Below are positions 12,011-22,457 of a DNA stretch of 64,000 nucleotides, one piece after another. A program made the translations under genes and the position numbers. The notes beneath the pieces were generated by a model. The model was not told where the DNA came from. It made no database searches and saw only the letters and a program-made list of their open reading frames with translations. This stretch comes from Thinopyrum elongatum (taxonomy: Eukaryota; Streptophyta; Magnoliopsida; Poales; Poaceae), in assembly GCA_011799875.1 (NCBI GenBank), contig CM022300.1:234372807-234436806 (forward strand), in the 5' to 3' direction. Position 1 is the stretch's first letter; every line of letters starts with the position of its first letter.

Positions 12011-12949
12011 GACAAAGAAGAAGATGATGATGAAGAAGATGATGAGTCCAGTGAGCAAGAATTCCAGAAAGCTACGGAGGCCATGTGTGTCGACGGGGGT
12101 GCCTCACTGCATTCTTCCCACCGACGACTCAAACAGTGGGTGCGGGAAGTCAATGTAGCAGAGCCATCACCAGATGCATGTAGGCCCCTGAAGTGGTCCA
12201 ACACGCCTATCATTTTCGACGCCGAGGATCACCCTGATCGCACAACCGCGGTCGGGTGTTTGCCATTGTTTGTCTCACCAACGATTCGCAGCCTCAAGGT
12301 GATGAAAATGCTAGTTGACGGTGGGGCCGGCCTAAACCTAATCTCACCGGATGTGCTCAAGAGGCTACAAATTCCTGATGAAGACCTCGAAGAAACGGGC
12401 ACGTTTCAAGGGGTCAATCCAGGGAGAACCCAGCCAAAGGGAAAGATCATGCTACCGGTAACATTCGGTAGCGAGCTAAACTACAGGACTGAGAAGGTAG
12501 TGTTTGATGTTGCCAAGATCCCCATGTCATACAATGGGATCCTTGGTCAGCCAGCGATGGCTAAGTTTATGGCGGCATCACACTACGCATACAATGTTTT
12601 GAAGATGCCCGGGCCGTTGAGCGTCATCACTATCCATTCCGATAAGAAGGATGTGCTCATCTATGCCGACCAACTTTACCGGGAAGCAGTTGCAGCACCT
12701 GCCATCAAGGCATCTACTCCTGCCGCTGGAACTCCCGGGGGGAAGAAGAAGACCGGCAAGAATCTTGGCGCGAACTCCGGCAAGCGCACCTCCTCGGAGT
12801 GCTGCGCTTCCGTCGAGGATGCACCAGAGAGTTCCACCGGCAAGAGCAAGAAATCCAAGACTGCTCCACCGGAGACCAAGAAGGTGCCCGTCAGGGAGGA
12901 CGGAACGGGTGGAACTTTCACCATAAGTTCCACCCTAGATGACAAATAG
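12011..12949 (+). pseudogene. Protease region of the Tat polyprotein
   Basis: It is in the same frame as Gag, beginning with an acidic run. A retropepsin-like motif, LVDGGAGLNLI, lies at about 12311, and ILGQPA appears further on, as in plant Gypsy proteases. A Lys/Ser-rich linker leads to a TAG stop at 12947-12949. The role is cleavage of the polyprotein. The usual active-site D-S/T-G reads D-G-G here, a form I recall from related plant elements. Confidence 0.75.
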
Positions 12950-14314
12950 GAAAGCGTGCTCGTTGCCTTCCTGCGGGCGAATGTCGATGTGTTTGCGTGG
13001 CAACTGTCTGACATCCCCGGTGTTCCCAGGGAGGTAATTGAGCACCACCTTGCTGTCTGTCCTCATGCGCGGCCCGTCAAGCAGAGGGTCAGGAAGCAAG
13101 CTTTGGAGCAGCAAGAATTCATTGCCGAGGAAATCAGAAAGCTGGAGACGGCAGGATTGGTCAAAGGAGTGCTTCATCCAACCTGGTTGGCCAATCCGGT
13201 TGTAGTGCGAAAAGCGAATGGGAAATGGAGGCTTTGTATCGATTATACAGATATCAATAAAGCCTGTCCAAAAGATCCCTTTCCCTTGCCGCGCATCGAC
13301 CAGATTGTGGATTCCACCGCTGGCTGTGATCTCATGTCCTTCCTTGATGCCTATTCAGGGTATCATCAGATTTTCATGGCGAAAGAAGATGAAGAGAAGA
13401 CCGCATTTATCACCCCATGTGGTACGTATTGTTTTATACGAATGCCTTTCGGGTTGAAAAGTGCTGGTTCGACATTTGCGAGAGCAATTCAAATTGGTTT
13501 TGAGTCTCAACTCCATAGAAATATGGAGGCGTATATGGACGATATAGTGGTCAAAACCAAAGACAAAGCGACACTCATTCAAGATTTAGAAGAAACATTT
13601 GCAAATCTGCGCAAGATCAACTTAAAACTCAATCCTGAGAAGTGCGTGTTCGGTGTTCCTTCCGGCAAGCTCCTCGGATTCTTTGTATCTTGCTGGGGAA
13701 TCGAAGCGAACCCTGACAAGATCAAAGCTATTGAGCAAATTGAAGCGCCGAGGCGCGTCAAGGATGTGCGTCGTCTTGCCGGCTGTGTTGCTGCTCTAAG
13801 CAGGTTTATTTCCAAATCTGCTGAGCGCGCCCTGCCCTTTTTCAAAATTTTGAAGAAGGCAGGTCCAATGAAATGGACTCCGGAGGCGGAGGCTGCGCTG
13901 CAAGATTTGAAGAAATACCTTTCCTCTCCGCCGACGCTAGTCGCGCCTAAACCACAAGAGCCATTGCTGCTATATCTGGCAGTGACAAATCAAGTGGTTA
14001 GTGCTGCACTAGTGGCACAGAGAGAGGCCGATGAGGAAGCGACACCAGCGGCAGGACCGTCAGATGACGCGGCAGGATCTCCTCCGGCAAGGATTGATCC
14101 CGGCAAGACAAGATCTGTGCAGTTAGAAGAACCATCGCAGAAGAAAAAGGTGGTGCAGCGCCCAGTTTATTTTGTTAGCTCTCTTTTACAAGGAGCTAGG
14201 TCAAGATATTCTGGCGTACAGAAGTTGCTTTTCAGCCTTCGTATGGCCTCAAGGAAGCTGCGCCATTATTTTCAAGCACATGAAATCACCGTCGTCACTC
14301 GCTTTCCGTTGTAA
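12950..14314 (+). pseudogene. Reverse transcriptase and first RNase H
   Basis: The RT domain carries CIDYTDINKACPKD, FLDAYSGYHQI and the catalytic YMDD at 13532-13543, all intact. The following RNase H region (about 13960-14300) keeps the Gypsy layout but has lost key acidic residues (LLLYLAVT where an Asp is expected), as is usual for the first RNase H of Tat elements. The segment ends at TAA 14312-14314, where relatives have Gln. Upstream and downstream frames are continuous apart from the stops. Confidence 0.88.
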
Positions 14315-15172
14315 TGGATTTTGCAAAATCCAGAAGCAACCGGCAGGATCGTGGAGTGGGCGTTGGAGTTGTCGAGCTTTGGCCTCAAGTTTGAAAGTAC
14401 TTCGACAATTCAGAGCAGGGCCTTGGTGGAGTTCATTGCAGAATGGACCCCAACGCCGGACGAAGAGGTTCAAGAAACAACTCTCCCCGGCAAGGAAATC
14501 GATCAGCAATGGGTTATGTACTTTGACGGGGCTTTCTCGCTGCAAGGCGCCGGTGCTGGCGTGCTGCTTGTCGCACCCACCGGAGAGCACCTCAAGTACG
14601 TAATCCAAATGCATTTTCCCCAGGAGACTTCAACCAACAACACAGCAGAATACGAGGGTTTGCTTGCCGGTCTTAGGATCGCGGCAGACCTTGGTATCAA
14701 AAAGCTCGTCATTAAAGGCGATTCACAGCTTGTCGTGAGCCAAGTTAACAAGAGTTATCAGAGTCCATTGATGCAAGCCTACGTGGATGAAGTGAGAAAA
14801 ATGGAAGAGCACTTTGACGGTCTGCAAATGGAGCACGTTCCTCGTGCCGAGAACAGTATTGCTGATGACCTGTCAAAGCGTGCCGCCCTCAAGTTGCCTG
14901 TGGAACCAGGGACTTTTGTGCTCCATTTGACTCAACCATCCGTGGCGCCATCAATGCAGCAAGAAAAGAGAAGAAAGTTGAACTCTGGTCAGTACTTCCC
15001 GGCAGAGCTCCCGGGAGTCACCGGCAAGGAAGTTGCCAGGATCGACATACCTGCCGGGGAACAACGGGCTCCAGCAGGGCCTCAGGCCCTTGCTGTCGAG
15101 ACAAACGTTCCCCCGGTGGAGGAGATGCCTTTAGTCCTAGCCGTCGAGCCTCAGGCTCCAGCATGGGCATAG
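14315..15172 (+). pseudogene. Second, archaeal-type RNase H (Tat hallmark)
   Basis: The motifs YFDGAF, NTAEYEGLLAGL, IKGDSQLVV and IADDLSKRA mark a second RNase H of the archaeal/plant type, with acidic catalytic positions present. This acquired domain is known in Tat elements and is thought to replace the decayed first RNase H. A Pro/Ala-rich linker follows to TAG at 15170-15172, again one C-to-T change from Gln. Confidence 0.88.
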
Positions 15173-16398
15173 CACATTGTCCATTTCCTTCAAACAGGAG
15201 AACTCCTGGAGGAACAGGAAGAAGCGGAAAGAGTAGCCCGTCGGTCTGTTATGTACAAGTTCGTCGATGACGTCCTGTACAGAAAGAGACCAAACGGTGT
15301 GAAATTGAAGTGCATTCCTCGGGAGGATGGGCTAGAGCTGTTGGCAGAAATACATGGAGGCGTATGTGGTTCTCACATAGGATCAAGAGCACTTGCCGGG
15401 AAAGCATTCCGGCAAGGTTTCTTTTGGCCTACTGCTCTCCAGGATGCAACTGCACTAGTCACCAAGTGTGAAGCGTGCCAGTTTCATTCGAAGAAATCGC
15501 ATCAACCAGCTCAAGCTCTTCAGACAATCCCTCTCTCCTGGCCATTTTTGGTCTGGGGCTCGACAAACTGGGCCCTTTCCCCCGTGCTACCGGGGGCTTT
15601 GAGTACTTGTATGTTGCTATCGACAAGTTCACAAAGTGGCCGGAGGTGGAAGCAGTGAGGAATGTGACAGCACAATCAGCCGTCAAGTTCTTTAAAGGGA
15701 TAGTTTGCCGTTTCGGTATACCCAACAGGATCATCACCGACAACGGCACGCAGTTCACAAGTCGCACCTTCATGCAGTACGTCCAAGACCTTGGCGGCAA
15801 AATTTGTTTTGCCTCCGTTGCTCATCCGAGAAGCAATGGCCAAGCAGAGAGGGCCAATGCTGAAGTGCTGCGCGGTCTCAGGACCAGAACTTTTGACAGG
15901 CTGAAAAAGTGCGGAAGACGCTGGATTGATGAGTTGCCGGCGGTTCTTTGGTTAATTAGAACGACACCAAATCGAGCCACCGGCCAGACGCCCTTCGCTC
16001 TGGTCTACAGAGCGGAAGCAATTCTCCCCACGGAACTCACGTACGGATCACCTCGAGTGCTCGCTTATGATGAGCTTGAGCATGAGCAACTGCGGCAAGA
16101 TGACGCTGTGCTCCTTGAGGAGAATCGTCTTCAGGCTGCTGTGCGAGCTGCATGCTACCAGCAAGCTTTGCGCCGCTACCATAGCCGCAAAGTTCACGCC
16201 CGAAGCCTTGAGGAAGGCGACCTTGTTCTTCGGCGGATTCAGTCCGCCAAGAATTCAAACAAGTTGACGCGAAAGTGGGAAGGCCCTTATCGGGTAGTGC
16301 GAGTCACCAGGCACGGCGCTGTCCGCTTGGAGACCGAAGATGGCGTTCCAGTGAGCAATTCCTGGAATATCGAACATCTTTGCAAGTTCTACCCATAA
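15173..16398 (+). pseudogene. Integrase of the Tat element (frameshifted)
   Basis: The first part (15173 to about 15558) has the zinc-binding H-H-C-C region ending CEACQFHSKK. The core continues in another frame from about 15558 to 16398: LDKLGPF (first Asp), ITDNGTQF (second Asp) and SNGQAERAN (Glu), then a C-terminal EGPYRVVRV region. A single lost base in the GGGGCTCGAC stretch near 15556-15560 explains the shift. The frame ends in CKFYP-stop at 16398, the normal end of plant Gypsy polyproteins. Confidence 0.88.
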
Positions 16399-17202
16399 GG
16401 CGCGGTTGCCGGGGGCTCCCGGCAACCACCCTTTTGTACAAGTCTTGCCGGCGAGGCATATGATCCTTTGTACAAAGCCAGGCACAGACCCTGAGCACAG
16501 CTGAATAAATTTAAGTGTTGTGCATTCCCTTATTGATTCCCATGTTCATATTTATATATGCATGTTTGTCTAAGATGTTGTATGACACCTACTCCCGGTA
16601 AGTTCTAACGAACCGCCAAGGTTTCATATCTTTATTTTCTCTTCTTTCTTTTTCTTAAAAGACAGAAGGATTCCTCGCGTGCACATTTGCCGGGGGGGGA
16701 GGTGGAGGGAGATATAGTACCAAGTTGGCGACGTTCGGAATCCGACGCTTGCCGGAGGAAGGATAGCGACAGAAAGCTAAGTTCTAAAAACTTAGAACAA
16801 GTTTATTTTATTGCAAAGTTATTTCCTTGGACGATTCCGACTCTTGTATGGAAAATCTGCACGCGAAGGAACCCTTGTTGTAATCATTTGCGCCCTTATT
16901 TTGTTTCGAGTCTGCTCAACAATTTATGTGGCTGCACTGAGAACGCCAAGGAGTCTTGCCGGCCGCTGCGCCTCCAGCAGGCTGCTGAAGTCCCGCACCC
17001 AGCGCTCGCGGCAGGTTGCGCGCCGGCAAGTTTTTCAGTAAGCGTAGGGTGAACTCCATACATAAAGGAGTCAGACAAGAGAAATAGCATGCATAAACCC
17101 AAACATAGGCGAGTTATATTACATTAATGAGTTGCCGTAATTCTAACTTGAGACTTAATTGTCTTTGACATGGAATGTCGACGGCAAGAAAAGGGGGAGC
17201 AC
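16399..17202. other. Spacer between integrase and antisense gene
   Basis: No gene is supported. It includes CCGGCAAG/CTTGCCGG motifs and T-rich DNA near 16620-16670. It holds the 3' ends of two converging transcription units. Confidence 0.5.
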
Positions 17203-20200
17203 TTAATCTCTGCGCTGGCCTTCGATCCTTTTGATGGAGTCCACCTTCTCAAGGATAGGCGCGATACGTCCTTCGAGCGCCTCGACATTTGCGTCCTTTG
17301 GCAGATGGCCGAGCGCGTTGGAGAGGTCGATGCCGGGATTGCTGTGCACCACCTTGATAAGCACCTTGCGAAGGACGGCCCGGCAAAGCCGGCGAGTCTC
17401 GTTGGCCAATTGGGTCGCCCGGCTAGACTGGAGCAACCTCAAGGCGTCGATGATGCTTTCAAAGAACATCGTCAACCTGGCACTTGAAGATATCCTTTCC
17501 TCGGAAGAATACCTGAAGTTTGACAGGCCCATGGTTGACAGTTCTGCCGTAAGCTTCTCCGCAGCGGCGATGAGACACCCAGTCTAGATCTCCACCCCCT
17601 TCTCGTAATCGATTTGGGCGGCGGTAGCGCTCTTGAGCAGGTTCCTCTCTCCCTGGAGATCCTTGAGTAAAGCCTTCTCACGGGCCTTGCCGTCCTCGAG
17701 AGACTTCTGCAACGTGGTCAGCTTCAATTCCAGAACTGCAATAGCATCAGCCGCAGAGGAGAGCTGCTTGGTTTTGTTAGACAGGGCAACTTGCATCTCC
17801 GCCAAGGTGTGGAGGGTTTTTTCCCTATCACCTTTGAGCGTCGAGAGCTCCTTGCCGTGCTCTTCGAGATCTACTTCCAGCTTCTTTACCTTGTCGCTCA
17901 GCTCGTTCTTGGCGGCCTCTGCAGCTTCGGCAGCATCGACGGCCTCCTTGAGCTTGTCGGAGTGACTTGCAGTCAGAGCTTCGAGCGCTTCTTTATGTTT
18001 TTGCTCCAGCTCCTGGGTCCGCCGCGTGACAAGCTTCTCGATATCTTCATCTTTGCTGCGAAGCTTGGCGGCGAGCGCCTGCTCACGTGCGGTGAGATCT
18101 TCCTCATGAGCATCAAGAGCAATGCGGCGCCCCGTCAGGAGGGCATCTTCGGCGGCGATTCTTTGAGTGGCTTCATCCTGCGCCTTTTCCATGTCAGATT
18201 GCTTCAAGAGGATTTCTGTCCACTGTTGGCTCACTTGTTCTCGGCCAGCAGTCAACTCTTGGAGGGCCTCAGCGTACCAGACTTGCATTTGTTCGACGTG
18301 CCTCTGGAAATCTGCTTCGGCCGCCTCGACAACTACCATTCTGGAATCTGCTTTATCTTTCCGGGCGCAGTGGAGAGCCTGGAGCTTGCGGAAATTCTCG
18401 CCCATGGCCTGAAGGAGCTGATCCTCTTCAGATTTGCCGCTGCTAGCGCTGGGATCGTCAACAACCTCGAGCCTGGCAGCAGCGATGATTTCTTCGAAAA
18501 AGGCTTCTCCTTCGGCTGGTGCCCTAATGCTTGCCGTCCCCGGCAAGTTGACAAACAGGCTCTCGCCAACCTTGAGATATTTGCTGGATGAGGGGCCTTC
18601 AGATGTTGACGGTTGGTCTTCAGCAACCGCCTCACCAGTGGCAGGGGGCTCCGTGGCCGGTGCAGTGCCTGGCGCTCCTGCGGCAGGAATGCCATCAGTA
18701 CGGTCATTAGTCTCCCTGCCGCCCCCTTCAATAGACTCTTTGGCGGGTTCCTCTTGTGCAGTCTTGGCGGCCTCCTCGCCAAGAGCACCACCGGCCTCGA
18801 TAGTGGCATCCTTGGTGGCCTCGCTGGCAGTGATCCTGTCTGCTTCGGCAGCGGCATCCCTGGCGGTCTCCTCGATGACAACATCGACGTCCATGTGTTC
18901 CATCACAGGGAACTCTGGAGGACGACGGAGGGATACAGAATAAGATGAAGATTGAAGTTCGAAGGGACCAAAGACAGAGAGATAAGGGAAAGAGTAACGA
19001 GCATTCTGAGGCAATCGATTACCTGCGTCGAGCTGTTGAGAGGTGGCCTCGCCCCTCCCGGCAACTTCGGTTGCCGGGGAAGGGTTGCCGGTGTCCATGC
19101 TTGCCGGCTCCTCCTCAGTTAAGATGGGCTCGTTGGTAGGATCCCTTGCCGGGGACGTGCTTGTAGGCAGCATGGTCGATGGAGGTGGCACGACGGGGAC
19201 GTCTTCCGACAACTCTCCTTGTTGCCGTTCTTCTCCTGCAAGCCCGAAGATATCAGCGGCAAGAATGGAAGCCTCAGCACCCGCCAGCGGAAAAAGAACA
19301 GTGAACTTATGCTGGGGGCTGTGCTGGGGACTGCATCCAAGACTGAGCTCCGGGCTGACAACGATGGTTTCTGGCAAGCTTGTGCAGCCTGCCGGGGGCT
19401 CGTCACCCGTGGAAGTCTTTGTCCTCTTCGCCATCCTCTCCATCAAGGTTTCTGCATCACTGCAGAGACAATACGAGCAAGTCAGTAAGATTGATCCAAG
19501 ATTGGAAAATAAAGGCTGTGGCAAAGCACGCACTCTTCTTCTTCTCGCTCCGGACTAAAGCCGGAGATGTCGAAATCGGCCTCCGTTGCGATGTCTGAGT
19601 GGGAAGGCGGAGGAGGGGTCCTAGGTCGCTTGGCTGTGGCAGGCGCCGGGGCAGCTTCCGATGCGGTAGTGCGAGACACCACTACCGCTCCAGCAGTGGC
19701 CGCTGGTGTGGGTCTCGCGCGCCACGCAGGTTGCTGACGAACCCCTTGCCGCGGTGCAGTCTTGCCGGCCACTTTCTTGCCGGGAGCCTCGCCGCACGAA
19801 GAAGGCTGGCTTGCCGGGATGCCAGATGCAGCCTTCCGAAGAACACGCTTCGTCTTCTTCGGGGCTGGGAGCTCTTCTTGCGGTTCTTCTTCGGCCGTGT
19901 CCTCGTCGGACGAGCTCTCAGTGGCTGTGCTGCTCTGTTCCCCGGCAGCTTTGTCCTTCCTGGCAGGTTTTACCTCCACTACCACCTCTGCGTCACTGGT
20001 TTCCCATTCTGTGAAGCCTGCGCTGCCGGCCTCCGCGGCAAGATTTGCCTCCTCCACCCTAGTAGCAATGTATGCTTCTTCTTGGTCAGTGGTGGCTCGG
20101 ATGAAATCTGCCTCTTCCCGGACGGGTCTCTCCGTCAAGTTATCAAAAAACTTTTGTGCTTCCTCCTCGGTTGGCTCGGCCCAGGTCGCGTCAAGACCGT

Positions 20201-21164
20201 GGGCGTTGAACATCGGCATGAAGGCGATGATTGACCCCAAGGCAGAGTTGTTGCACAAAGGGACAATCCTTGCCGGCAGCCGATGCTTGTCATCGCGCTG
20301 GAACAGCTTTTGACGGAGAGCGCCAAGCTGCATAGTAGTCAGATTATTATTCAACCCGGGGCGCAATCTTATAATGTCCGCTGCGTTTCGGTATTCCCAA
20401 CCTGGCCTTCCCCTGTTCTGCAAGGGGGCGATGCGGCGGCGGAGAAAGTCGAAGCCAATCATCTCCATTGTCAGCCCGGCAGCTTTCAGGCGAAGAATCC
20501 TGGTGGTGGTGATTGTGAGCTTTTCGTCGTTAGTGGTAAGACTGCTCCAACCACTGCCGCGGACCGCCTTCTGTTGCCGGGGCAGACAGAATGGATGGGG
20601 ATCTGCTTCCTTGATCCAGCACCATTCAGCCAGCCATTCATCCCACTTTTCGCGGTAAACTCTTTCTGGGTATATTTCCTTATTCCAAGCCCTTGGAATC
20701 CAGGCGATAGAACCAGAGAGGGCCTCTCCTTTTTGGATGCGGGGGAAGAAGTAATGGCGGAAAAGGGTAGTTTTGGGAATCACTCCGGCAAAGTTTTCAC
20801 AAAGATGTGCAAAGATGGACATGCACAGTACCGCATTCGGTGTGAAATCGAGAAGATGAAAGCCGTATGTGTACATGATATCATTGAAGAAGTCGGAAAA
20901 TGGGGGGCAGAGCCCGCAATAGAAATACGCAGCAAAAAAGGGGTATCTGTCCGACCCACTTTTGGAACAAGAACCTGGAATCACGTGTGTGGTGGGGTGA
21001 GCCTGCGTCTCCTTCGCCCACATGCATTGGTACCGCCTCTTCAGAGCTTCCGCATCGAGCGACGGGGCGAAGACGGCATACTTCTTCCGCATCTTCACTA
21101 GTTCACTCTTCGGGACATCGGCTTTCGCCTCCTTGCTCTTGCCTTTGCTGGCCTTGGGCGGCAT
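17203..21164 (-). pseudogene. Antisense gene of the Tat element (PF04195-like), one stop
   Basis: Translation probably starts at ATG 21164 (gccgccATGccg, MPPKASKGK). Exon 1 (21164-19534) contains a block with LCENFAGVIPKTTLFRH and DFFNDIMYTYGFHLLDFTPN, which I recognise as the 'putative gypsy type transposon' domain (PF04195/Transposase_28). A GT...AG intron of 74 bp (19533-19460) joins exon 2 in the correct phase. Exon 2 has an acidic Ala/Glu-rich part, then a long coiled coil (about 18500-17600). TAG at 17584-17586 interrupts the frame, which continues to 17203 with sequence that still looks like protein. A 108-bp in-frame segment (19022-18915) also has intron-like ends. Without the stop, about 1,260-1,295 residues. 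Function unknown. Confidence 0.8.
19460..19533 (-). other. Predicted intron of the antisense gene
   Basis: On the minus strand the donor is GA|GTGCGT and the acceptor TCTCTGCAG|TG, with CTTACTGAC as a possible branch site. The phase is 2 on both sides, so joining restores one frame. Confidence 0.7.
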
Positions 21165-21321
21165 GGCGGCTGTGAGGGCGGAAGCCAGGGGTGAAGCGAG
21201 CGTGGAAGCGGCGGGCGGAAGAGGGAAAGCTTCGCTCTGAGCTCGAGAGGAGGAAGGCAATGGCGACGGCCAGATTGAGAAGAAAAGGGGGGTAAATAGG
21301 CTTGTGCCTCTGCGGCTTCTC

Positions 21322-21330
21322 CTTTTTATG
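21322..21330 (-). promoter_or_regulatory. Possible TATA box of the antisense gene
   Basis: The minus strand reads CATAAAAAG about 160 bp upstream of the chosen ATG. That leaves room for a short 5' leader. No other promoter evidence. Confidence 0.35.
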
Positions 21331-21551
21331 GGGAAGGAGCGGGGCCGCCTCTTTTACTCCCCAATGTTAATGCGCCTCTGCAGGCGCGTTGCAGTCGCAG
21401 CTTTTGAGGCACGCTTCCCACGTCGCGCGTTCGGCGCGCGTAGTGGGGGACACAGTATACGGGATATTTACGAGCAGTTAATCCTCTGTCACGCATGCCC
21501 GTGCATTGTTTGGGCCTAGCCCAACAACGCCTCGCACTCGTGTATGGCCTA

Positions 21552-21565
21552 GGCCCGGGGGCTCC
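21552..21565 (+). other. Polypurine-tract position of the Tat element
   Basis: GGCCCGGGGGCTCC directly abuts the 3' LTR start at 21566, where plus-strand DNA priming is expected. Confidence 0.55.
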
Positions 21566-22420
21566 TGTCGGTGTACTAAGTATTGGGCCACTAGTACCCC
21601 GTACTTGTGCACGGGCAGTTGTAGCCATCCTCGCGGCAAGGCTTGCCGGGGAACAGTTCAAGGTTGGTTCAAGCCACCAAAGAAATCATCCAGTCAGAGA
21701 TCTGAGGATCAGCAGATAAGAAGAGCTGGAATCCGAAGGCCAGCTTCCCCGGCAAGATCTTGCCGGGGTGGCCTGCGGAGCCCGACAAGGATCGGCGCCC
21801 GGCAAGGCTTGGCGCCTGACAAGGCTTGGCGCCCGGCAAGGCTTGGCGCCTGGCAAGGTTTTGTTGCTGTGCCACCGCTCTAGCACAGTGACAAACCCTA
21901 CATTCTGGGTCCTTCTTTGGATGCGTGGCGACGCGCCAGTGGAGGAGAGCTTAAGCGGTGCTGATGGGATGGCCCCTTTTTCCATCCCCAAGAAAGTAAG
22001 GACACCTAAACGGACACCTCACGGTGCATTAAATGCGTTCATCCTAGTCCGTCAGGGGTTAGGTATGGTAACCCTGTAGCTACTTTACACCTCAATGTAT
22101 GTACATTTTGCCACTATGGTGACCCCTTGATGGTATAAAAGGAGGCCCACGGCAACTGCTACAAGGGAGGAGAACTTCCGGCCCATTCTGCATGTGTAGC
22201 TGCTCTTTGAACGTACTGTTCACTGCGAGCGCTCCTGGAGGCTGGGCTTAAGAACACTAATAAGAACACAAGGCAGGAATAGGGTTTTACGCTGATCAGT
22301 GGCCCGAACCTGGGTAAAATCTTCCCACGTCGATCGTTGGTTCTGCTCTTTGCGCATACCTCTCCCCCCGCTGAATCGTAAAGGGGTCTCTTGGGATACC
22401 ATAGGTGTCGCACGCCGACA
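21566..22420 (+). repeat. 3' LTR of the Tat element
   Basis: It is 855 bp with TG...CA ends. The 22-bp palindrome lies at 21747-21768 and the TATA box at 22134. A 17-bp unit (form caaggcttggcgcccgg) is repeated about five times at 21780-21860, against about two at 9374-9410 in the 5' LTR. Three extra units exactly account for the 51-bp length difference. Confidence 0.93.
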
Positions 22421-22425
22421 GAATG

Positions 22426-22457
22426 GCGGGTCATATTGCGGGGTTATATCCCCACCA
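22426..22457 (-). repeat. Left LTR of the minus-strand element, second part
   Basis: It completes the LTR begun at 8648. The following minus-strand purine run ggggctaa at 22458-22465 is a fitting polypurine tract. Confidence 0.65.

Larger units (their letters stand above)
9164..22420 (+). mobile_element. Tat-clade Gypsy retrotransposon with antisense gene
   Basis: LTRs lie at 9164-9967 and 21566-22420, with a perfect gaatg target duplication at 9159-9163 and 22421-22425. The plus-strand polyprotein runs in the order Gag, protease, RT, RNase H, second (archaeal-type) RNase H, integrase. The second RNase H is the hallmark of the Tat lineage of plant Gypsy elements. Between integrase and the 3' LTR lies a long gene on the opposite strand, an arrangement reported for some Tat elements. 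The element is now dead: the polyprotein has eight stops and a frameshift. CCGGCAAG/CTTGCCGG is scattered through LTRs and coding DNA. Confidence 0.93.

Noticed and set aside
11621..12213. Long minus-strand open frames opposite gag
   Set aside because: They are shadows of the Glu/Lys-rich gag coding strand and show no domain or conserved motif.
18434..19598. Plus-strand frames over the antisense gene
   Set aside because: Shadows of the coiled-coil and Ala/Glu-rich antisense coding sequence; no independent support.
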